Assembly (NCBI GenBank): GCA_031267775.1
Contig: JAIRYL010000093.1
Location: 1 to 19,973 of the forward strand
Direction: 5' to 3'
Source of the DNA: Tannerellaceae bacterium
GTDB taxonomy: Bacteria; Bacteroidota; Bacteroidia; Bacteroidales; Tannerellaceae
DNA: 19,973 nucleotides
The position numbers and the translations under genes are program-made. Positions 15,256 to 19,973 of this stretch are shown here, piece by piece (the stretch's first letter is position 1; the number at the start of each line of letters is the position of its first letter). A model generated the notes under the pieces. It ran no database searches, was not told the DNA's origin, and saw nothing but the letters and a program-made list of their open reading frames with translations.

Positions 15256-16599
15256 ATGAAAGCAGAACAACAGTATATCGATTTGTTTACTCGATATGAA
15301 AGTCTGATACGGAAACGCTCGTCGGAGGTATTAAATAAATACCGGACGGGCGCGTTGGCGGATTTTGAACGATTCGGTTTCCCTTCGGCAACGTGCGAAG
15401 ACTATAAGCATACGGATGTGGCGCAGGCTTTCATCCCTGATTATGGCATTAACCTGAACCGGATTGACGTGCCGGTGAATCCGTATGATGTATTCCGGTG
15501 CGACGTGCCTAATCTGAGCACGGCGCTTTATTTTATGGTGAACGATTCGTTTTATGATAAAGTAAAGCCTGAGGTGAAATGGCCGGAAGGCGTATACGTG
15601 GGAGGGTTGAAGGCTTTTTCCGAACAATATCCGGATATTGCCGGACGGTATTATGCAAAAGCGGCGGCCGGACGGGATGGAATAATAGCCTTGAATACGA
15701 TGTTGGCGCAAGATGGATTTGTCGTTTACGTGCCGGAAGGGGTGACGGTAGAAAAACCGATACAGGCAGTTAATATTTTCCGCAGCGATGTGAACGTTAT
15801 GGCAAACCGCCGGATACTGGCGATACTGGAGCCTCGTTCGCAAGCTAAGCTGTTGGTATGCGATCATAGCATAGACGACGTGAAGTTTCTGGCTACGGAA
15901 GTTGTCGAGATTTTTGCGGGAGAGGAGGCTTGTTTTGATTTTTACGATCTGGAAGAAAGCAGCCGGTCTACCACGCGTTTTGCTTCTTTCCATGTAAAGC
16001 AGGAAGCCTCCAGTAATGTGTTGCTTAATGGAATAACGTTGACGAACGGCCTGACCCGGAATAACTATTATATCGAATTAAACGGAGAATACGCCGAGGC
16101 TACTCTTTGCGGCATGTCTATTCTTGATAAGGAACAGCAGGTTGATATGTATAGCCATATTACGCATGCCGTGCCGAACTGTACCAGCGCCGAATTGGTT
16201 AAAAATGTATTGAACGACCATTCGGCCGGCGCTTTCAGCGGACGTATTTTAGTAAAGGAAGGCGCGCAAAAGACGGCGGCTTATCAAACCAACCGGAATT
16301 TACTGGTTACCCGCGAAGCGCGTATGTACAGCAAGCCTCAACTGGAGATTTATGCAGATGACGTGAAATGTTCGCATGGGATGACAACCGGGCAGATGGA
16401 CGAAAGCGCCTTGTTTTATCTCCAAAGTCGCGGTATTCCTAAAGATGAAGCGCGTATGATGCTGAGCGTAGCCTTTACGGCCGACGTGGTAGATCATGTC
16501 CGTTTAGACGGGTTGAAAGAACGCCTTCATCATCTGGTGGAAAAACGTTTCAGGGGCGAGTTAGCGCCGTGCGTGGGTTGTCGCGGGCGGAGGCCGTAA
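15256..16599 (+). CDS. sufD: Fe-S cluster assembly protein SufD
   Basis: SufD pairs with SufB in the SufBC2D complex and helps iron entry. At 447 residues it is complete, with a helical N-terminal domain (about 1-120), a central beta-helix and the C-terminal helices. The conserved KCSHG motif carries Cys372 and His374; the His corresponds to the E. coli residue (His360) needed for iron. It starts 2 bases after sufC. In many Bacteroidales a SufS-type cysteine desulfurase follows sufD, but here a terminator follows and no desulfurase, SufE or SufU is present in the window. The sulfur donor must therefore be encoded elsewhere. Confidence 0.96.
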   Translation: MKAEQQYIDLFTRYESLIRKRSSEVLNKYRTGALADFERFGFPSATCEDYKHTDVAQAFIPDYGINLNRIDVPVNPYDVFRCDVPNLSTALYFMVNDSFYDKVKPEVKWPEGVYVGGLKAFSEQYPDIAGRYYAKAAAGRDGIIALNTMLAQDGFVVYVPEGVTVEKPIQAVNIFRSDVNVMANRRILAILEPRSQAKLLVCDHSIDDVKFLATEVVEIFAGEEACFDFYDLEESSRSTTRFASFHVKQEASSNVLLNGITLTNGLTRNNYYIELNGEYAEATLCGMSILDKEQQVDMYSHITHAVPNCTSAELVKNVLNDHSAGAFSGRILVKEGAQKTAAYQTNRNLLVTREARMYSKPQLEIYADDVKCSHGMTTGQMDESALFYLQSRGIPKDEARMMLSVAFTADVVDHVRLDGLKERLHHLVEKRFRGELAPCVGCRGRRP

Positions 16600-16605
16600 A
16601 AATAT

Positions 16606-16649
16606 AAAAACCGGTTATCGCGGGCGTTTTTCCCTGATAATCGGTTTTT
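16606..16649. terminator. Bidirectional terminator between sufD and a converging small gene
   Basis: AAAAACCGGTTATC (16606-16619) pairs with GATAATCGGTTTTT (16636-16649) through one G-T wobble, and GGG/CCC continues the stem after a small bulge. The A5 and T5 ends give a U-tract on either strand. It lies 7 bases after sufD and 22 bases before the end of the opposing gene, so it can serve both. Confidence 0.85.
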
Positions 16650-16671
16650 AATGAGTTATTCTTTTAACTGG

Positions 16672-16965
16672 TTACAAAATAAACGTTTGGAACAGCCTGT
16701 CGTCCGACAGTTCATCGTATCCTCTTACATTTATGCCAAGAGCTTTACAAAAGATACGGAGCTGTTCGTCTACAGAAGGGGAGTATATCTCCTTTACCTT
16801 TTTAGTCAGCGCCCAGGATGCTAACGCTTTTACGTCCTTCAATGGCGGCGTTTCGTTTTCAACGCCTATTACCTTGTCTTTTTCAACACTAAATACCACA
16901 GCCTGTCCAATTTCATTTTCATTCTTTGGCTGTTTCTTGCTTCTCAATAACAATGCAATTTTCAT
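16672..16965 (-). CDS. Small uncharacterised protein, possible NifX-like fold
   Basis: The 97-residue product begins MKIALLLRSKKQ and has a pattern of short beta strands and helices: AVVFSVEKDKVIGVENE, then LKDVKALASWALTKKVKEIYSP, then LRIFCKALGINVRGYD. The order, with a strand before a V-E-N-E turn and a late 'lgI.V.gyd' strand, recalls the dinitrogenase iron-molybdenum cofactor (NifX/NifB C-terminal) fold. The match is by eye only and is weak. It has one Cys (73) and no signal peptide or membrane segment. It stands alone, converges on sufD and has its own upstream -7 box. I do not assign a function. Its place next to Fe-S assembly genes is suggestive but not proof of a link. Confidence 0.75.
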   Translation of the reverse strand: MKIALLLRSKKQPKNENEIGQAVVFSVEKDKVIGVENETPPLKDVKALASWALTKKVKEIYSPSVDEQLRIFCKALGINVRGYDELSDDRLFQTFIL

Positions 16966-16993
16966 ACTGTTTCAGTTGAGTTTTACTATTTAC

Positions 16994-17001
16994 CAAATAT
17001 A
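16994..17001 (-). promoter_or_regulatory. -7 box for the small minus-strand gene
   Basis: On the minus strand these bases read TATATTTG, a perfect match to TAnnTTTG, 28 bases before the ATG at 16965. No good -33 TTTG lies at the expected distance, so the call is moderate. Confidence 0.4.
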
Positions 17002-17102
17002 GACAAAAAAAATCAGAATGAAGCTGCAATTATGCGCATTTACTGTTCCAAATGTCATATATTGGATTTATTAATAAAAACGGTTTGAAACGGCCGGTTC
17101 CG

Positions 17103-18581
17103 TTATTGCCGGTTAATAATCTTCAGGCGTTCATGCATGGCGGCGGCGGCTCTGCGCCCGTCGCCCATAGCCAGGATAACGGTGGCTCCTCCGCGAACGA
17201 TATCTCCTCCGGCATATACGTCGCATAAAGACGATTGCATAGTCGATTCATTTACGACAACAGTACCCCGCTTGCTTACGTCTAATCCCCGGAAAGCGCT
17301 TGGGATAAGCGGATTAGGCGATACGCCTATGCTCACGATTACTTCGTCCGCCTCGATTGTTTCAATAGCTCCTTCTACAGGTACGGGGCGTCGGCGTCCC
17401 GAAGCGTCGGCTTGGCCCAAGGCCATTTTCTGCAAACGCATTTGTTTCACGCGGCCTTGCGCGTCGCCAATGTATGCAAGGGGATTGTAGAGCGTAAGGA
17501 ATTCTACGCCCTCTTCTCTGGCATGTTTTACCTCTTCCATACGGGCCGGCATTTCTTCGGCGCTGCGGCGATAAACAAGCATGGAACGTTCCGCGCCCAA
17601 ACGGAGCGCGGTTCGGACAGAATCCATAGCCGTATTGCCTCCTCCGATAACCGCTACTTTCTTACCCGTTAAAACCGGCGTGTCGCTTTCCGGGCTGGCC
17701 GCATCCATCAGGTTTACGCGCGTAAGGTATTCGTTAGACGACATTACGCCTGTCAGGTTTTCGCCCGGTATATTCATAAAGTTGGGCAGTCCGGCGCCGC
17801 TGGCCACAAAGATACCCCTGAAGCCGTCGTTGCGTAAATCTTCATACGTAATGGTTTTGCCAATAATGCAATTCGTCAAAAAGGTTACGCCCATTCGTTT
17901 TAAAACGTCGATTTCTACGTCCACTATTTCGTTTGGCAGGCGAAATTCGGGGATACCGTATTTAAGTACGCCTCCTATTTCGTGCAAGGCTTCGAATACC
18001 GTGACGCGGTAACCCGATTTTGCCATCGCTCCGGCAAAAGACAGTCCGGCAGGCCCTGAACCGGCCACCGCTATTTTAACGCCATTCGGTCGATCCGGTT
18101 CGGGAATAAAAACGTGTCCGCTTGTCCGTTCATAATCGGCGGCAAAACGTTCCAGGTAGCCGATAGCTACGGCCTCTTTCTTCATCTTGAGATGAATACA
18201 CCGCGCCTCGCACTGTTTTTCCTGCGGACAGACGCGGCCGCATACGGCCGGAAGGGAGCTTGTTTCTTTTAACACCTTAGCCGCTTCCAAAATTTCGCCG
18301 GCTTCCACGTATTTTATAAATGTGGGGATATTAATACTTACCGGGCATCCTTCCATACAGGCCGGTTTGGCGCAATCCAGGCAGCGTTGCGCTTCCTTTC
18401 TTGCCTGCCCAAGGGTTAATCCGGCGTTTACCTCTTCATTCGTATGGCTGCGTCGGGCTGCGTCGAGTTCGTTCATCCGTACCCGTTCCATGTTTGAGCG
18501 ATCTTTCGCTTTGACGCTTTTCCGCAATTCTTCGCGCCAGGGTTCGGCGCGGCGGATGGCTATCTGTTCTTCAGTCGTCAT
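17103..18581 (-). CDS. nfnB: NfnB-type large subunit (GltD/GltA-like NADPH oxidoreductase)
   Basis: The 492-residue protein is an FAD and Fe-S oxidoreductase of the glutamate-synthase small-subunit family. Two Cys groups near the N-terminus, Cys67/70/75/79 (CLDCAKPACMEGC) and Cys114/118/124/128 (CGRVCPQEKQCEARC), should bind two [4Fe-4S] clusters. An FAD-binding GSGPAG motif is at 174-179, the NADPH-binding GGGNTA at 313-318, and the closing FAD motif YAGGDIVRGG at 456-465. Some databases call such proteins NADPH-dependent glutamate synthase GltA. The preceding partner gene of NfnA type, 15 bases upstream, makes an NfnAB complex more likely: reversible, electron-bifurcating transfer between NADH, NADPH and ferredoxin in the cytoplasm. 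No large glutamate synthase subunit gene is nearby. Activity has not been tested for this protein. Confidence 0.93.
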   Translation of the reverse strand: MTTEEQIAIRRAEPWREELRKSVKAKDRSNMERVRMNELDAARRSHTNEEVNAGLTLGQARKEAQRCLDCAKPACMEGCPVSINIPTFIKYVEAGEILEAAKVLKETSSLPAVCGRVCPQEKQCEARCIHLKMKKEAVAIGYLERFAADYERTSGHVFIPEPDRPNGVKIAVAGSGPAGLSFAGAMAKSGYRVTVFEALHEIGGVLKYGIPEFRLPNEIVDVEIDVLKRMGVTFLTNCIIGKTITYEDLRNDGFRGIFVASGAGLPNFMNIPGENLTGVMSSNEYLTRVNLMDAASPESDTPVLTGKKVAVIGGGNTAMDSVRTALRLGAERSMLVYRRSAEEMPARMEEVKHAREEGVEFLTLYNPLAYIGDAQGRVKQMRLQKMALGQADASGRRRPVPVEGAIETIEADEVIVSIGVSPNPLIPSAFRGLDVSKRGTVVVNESTMQSSLCDVYAGGDIVRGGATVILAMGDGRRAAAAMHERLKIINRQ

Positions 18582-18596
18582 GATTTCCTTCCTTCC

Positions 18597-19394
18597 TTAT
18601 TTTTTTTCTATATCCCTGTATGCGCCAAGGCGCATAAGCATTTCGTCAAAGTCTACCTGATGGGCGTCAAATTCAGGCCCGTCCACGCAAACAAATTTTA
18701 TCTTTCCTCCCACCGTAACGCGGCAGGCGCCACACATGCCCGTACCGTCTACCATAATCGTATTGAGAGATGCTACGGTAGGGATGGCGTATTTTTTTGT
18801 CAGGGCAGATACAAACTTCATCATAATGGCCGGGCCTATCGTAACGCACAAATCTACCTTCTCCCGGTTGATAACGCTTTCTACGCCGTCTGTTACCAGT
18901 CCTTTCCTGCCATACGAGCCGTCGTCTGTCATAACGATTACTTCGTCGGAATGCAGGCGCATCTGTTCTTCCAGGATGACCAGCTCCTTGCTGCGGGCCG
19001 CCAGTACGGCAATTACCCGGTTGCCTGCCTGATGCAGCGCTTCTACAATGGGCATGAGCGGAGCCACGCCTACGCCTCCGCCGGCGCAAACCACGGTTCC
19101 TGCTTTCTCAATATGCGTGGCCCGTCCCAAAGGGCCTGCCAGGTCGGTAATTTCGTCGCCCACACGCAGCGCGCATATTTTTCTGGACGATCCGCCCACC
19201 GCCTGAATAACCAGCGTAATCGTTCCTTTTTCCAGATCGGCTCCTGCAATAGTCAGGGGGATACGTTCGCCCTTTTCCCCTGTTTTTACAATAACAAAAT
19301 GGCCGGCTTTACGCGAACGGGCTATCAGCGGCGCTTCCACTTCCAGCTTTACCACATGGGCAGAGAAGTATTCTTTACTTACAATTTTATTCAT
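18597..19394 (-). CDS. nfnA: NfnA-type small subunit (ferredoxin-NADP reductase subunit)
   Basis: The 265-residue protein belongs to the ferredoxin-reductase family that also includes PyrK and the sulfide dehydrogenase subunit. It has an FAD-binding beta barrel (1-95, with RIPLTIA at 44-50), an NAD-binding domain starting GGGVGVAPL (105-113), and a C-terminal [2Fe-2S] loop with Asp216, Cys221, Cys224 and Cys236. In the Thermotoga maritima NfnA structure this cluster is held by three Cys and one Asp, and the same set is seen here. It is the first gene of a two-gene operon, 15 bases before nfnB. PyrK is a less likely reading because no pyrD gene is adjacent. A good promoter lies upstream at 19457-19488. 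Confidence 0.93.
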   Translation of the reverse strand: MNKIVSKEYFSAHVVKLEVEAPLIARSRKAGHFVIVKTGEKGERIPLTIAGADLEKGTITLVIQAVGGSSRKICALRVGDEITDLAGPLGRATHIEKAGTVVCAGGGVGVAPLMPIVEALHQAGNRVIAVLAARSKELVILEEQMRLHSDEVIVMTDDGSYGRKGLVTDGVESVINREKVDLCVTIGPAIMMKFVSALTKKYAIPTVASLNTIMVDGTGMCGACRVTVGGKIKFVCVDGPEFDAHQVDFDEMLMRLGAYRDIEKK

Positions 19395-19456
19395 ATAATC
19401 GCTTGTTGGTATGTATCGGGATGTGCGTCAGTTAAAAATATTTTACAGTGAAGACG

Positions 19457-19488
19457 CAAAGATAGCCAAAACCAGCTAAACTGACAAT
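19457..19488 (-). promoter_or_regulatory. Promoter of nfnAB
   Basis: On the minus strand TATCTTTG followed by C (19464-19456) matches the -7 consensus, and ATTG (19488-19485) lies 20 bases upstream at the -33 position. Transcription would start about 50-60 bases before the nfnA ATG. Confidence 0.6.
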
Positions 19489-19498
19489 TCAGACGCAA

Positions 19499-19567
19499 CT
19501 TACTGAATGGAGAACTTACTGAATGGAGAACTTACTGAATGGAGAATGGAGAATGGAGAATGGAGAA
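19499..19567. repeat. Nested minisatellite: 16-bp x3 then 7-bp x4
   Basis: CTTACTGAATGGAGAA occurs at 19499-19514, 19515-19530 and 19531-19546 without gaps. TGGAGAA then occurs at 19540-19546, 19547-19553, 19554-19560 and 19561-19567. The 7-bp unit is the end of the 16-bp unit, so one array grew out of the other, most likely by replication slippage. Confidence 0.92.
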
Positions 19568-19692
19568 TTAAAATAAATCGAACCCAAAAAATGCACGGCA
19601 AGCATTTTACCCATGCAAGAAGCGTCTGATACATTTGCAATTTCTCCATTCAGCTTTCAGCTTTTTTAATTCTCCATTCTCCATTCTCCATT
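19545..19692. repeat. 29-bp perfect inverted repeat built from TGGAGAA units
   Basis: Bases 19545-19573 and 19664-19692 are exact reverse complements over 29 bp, each holding three TGGAGAA units and a TTAAAA end. The 90-base spacer has no gene and one further single TTCTCCATTCAG copy near 19641-19652. Confidence 0.85.
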
Positions 19693-19707
19693 TAATTGGG
19701 GTTGGGG

Positions 19708-19735
19708 GTAGAGACGCAATGCATTGCGTCTCTAC
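19708..19735. repeat. 28-bp perfect palindrome
   Basis: The half-site GTAGAGACGCAATG is followed directly by its exact reverse complement, with no spacer. As DNA it is a fully symmetric site; as RNA it would be a hairpin with a minimal loop. Similar GTAGAGACG-type palindromes are, from memory, scattered through some Bacteroidota and cyanobacterial genomes, but I cannot check this here. Confidence 0.85.
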
Positions 19736-19748
19736 GGGTAGCGGAAAG

Positions 19749-19781
19749 CCTTCTGCCTCCTGCTTTCTGCCTTCTGCTTTC
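19749..19781. repeat. Polypyrimidine CTTCTGC-type short repeats
   Basis: Four imperfect copies of a 7 to 8 base TTCTGCC/CCTGCTT word follow one another. On the minus strand this is the AGAAGGCAGAAAGCAG type of purine tract. It is part of the repeat-rich right-hand region. Confidence 0.6.
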
Positions 19782-19872
19782 ATATCCCTTATAATCAGCC
19801 AATTAATACGTCTGTTTTTGATTCGGCCGCTTCCCTGCGGGACGTTTTCAGGCCATTTTTCGCCAAATCTAC

Positions 19873-19962
19873 TCAAAGATTTTTCGCCATCCATCAAAGA
19901 TTGGTCGCCATCCATCCATGGATTTTTTATATTCAATCAACGGATTTTTTATATCAATCAAA
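19873..19962. repeat. 21-bp tandem repeats at the right edge
   Basis: Copies at 19873-19893 and 19894-19914 are adjacent and differ at only two positions (TT versus GG in the middle); each begins TCAAAGATT and ends CGCCATCCA. A second pair, GGATTTTTTATATTCAATCA at 19920-19939 and its near-copy from 19942, follows. A minus-strand frame of 109 codons (19607-19936) runs through all of these repeats and is judged spurious. Confidence 0.75.
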
Positions 19963-19973
19963 GATTGGTATCC

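Noticed and set aside
17079..17104. Possible terminator after nfnB on the minus strand
   Set aside because: The AACGG/CCGTT stem is only 5 bp, overlaps the stop codon and is separated from the U-tract by about 8 bases; too weak to call.
18660..19451. Plus-strand frame of 263 codons
   Set aside because: Shadow of nfnA on the opposite strand; the FAD, NAD and [2Fe-2S] motifs are all on the minus strand.
19499..19914. Possible CRISPR array because of regularly repeated units
   Set aside because: The repeats are directly adjacent with no unique spacers, the units are 7, 16 and 21 bp, and there are no cas genes.
19607..19936. Minus-strand frame of 109 codons upstream of nfnA
   Set aside because: It translates the palindrome, the TGGAGAA units and the 21-bp repeats one after another, as expected of a spurious frame in repeats.

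Overview
The window looks like chromosomal DNA of a strictly anaerobic Bacteroidales bacterium (phylum Bacteroidota). Four things suggest this: a sigma-ECF/FecR regulator pair, Bacteroidota-type promoters (TTTG, about 19 bases, TAnnTTTG), starts without Shine-Dalgarno sequences, and the order rimP-nusA-infB-cvpA-sufBCD. I cannot name a genus. There is no rRNA, tRNA, CRISPR array, phage gene or transposase.

Layout. Bases 1-455 are AT-rich and repetitive, with a 33-bp perfect inverted repeat around a 21-bp tandem repeat. Bases 456-4714 (minus strand) carry a tight four-gene cluster read as patatin-like phospholipase, cytoplasmic GH13 alpha-amylase, ECF sigma factor, FecR-type anti-sigma. Bases 4850-7054 (plus) encode a K+-dependent-type membrane pyrophosphatase (hppA), ending in a strong terminator. 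Bases 7138-7791 have no full-length gene but hold an 18-bp inverted repeat around a consensus promoter, a group of small GC hairpins (two related by compensatory base changes), the likely rimP promoter, and a leader with a hairpin and a 17-codon ORF overlapping the rimP start. Bases 7792-16599 (plus) form one long co-directional run: rimP, nusA, infB, cvpA, sufB, sufC, sufD. It ends at a bidirectional terminator facing a small gene on the minus strand. Bases 17103-19394 (minus) encode both subunits of an NfnAB-type ferredoxin:NADP+ oxidoreductase. Bases 19395-19973 are repeat-rich: tandem repeats, a 29-bp inverted repeat, a 28-bp perfect palindrome and more 21-bp repeats.

How the genes fit together. 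The rimP run combines ribosome maturation, transcription elongation/antitermination, translation initiation and Fe-S assembly. NfnAB is an Fe-S flavoenzyme that would balance NADH, NADPH and ferredoxin in an anaerobe, and HppA recovers energy from pyrophosphate as an ion gradient. The GH13/patatin/sigma/FecR cluster is the accessory part. Sigma/FecR pairs usually control outer-membrane SusC-like receptors, but none lies downstream inside the window.

No gene cluster here is an unmistakably new system. The most unusual material is non-coding: the promoter between inverted repeats, the covarying hairpin pair upstream of rimP, the possible leader peptide, and the palindrome/minisatellite tract at the right end.
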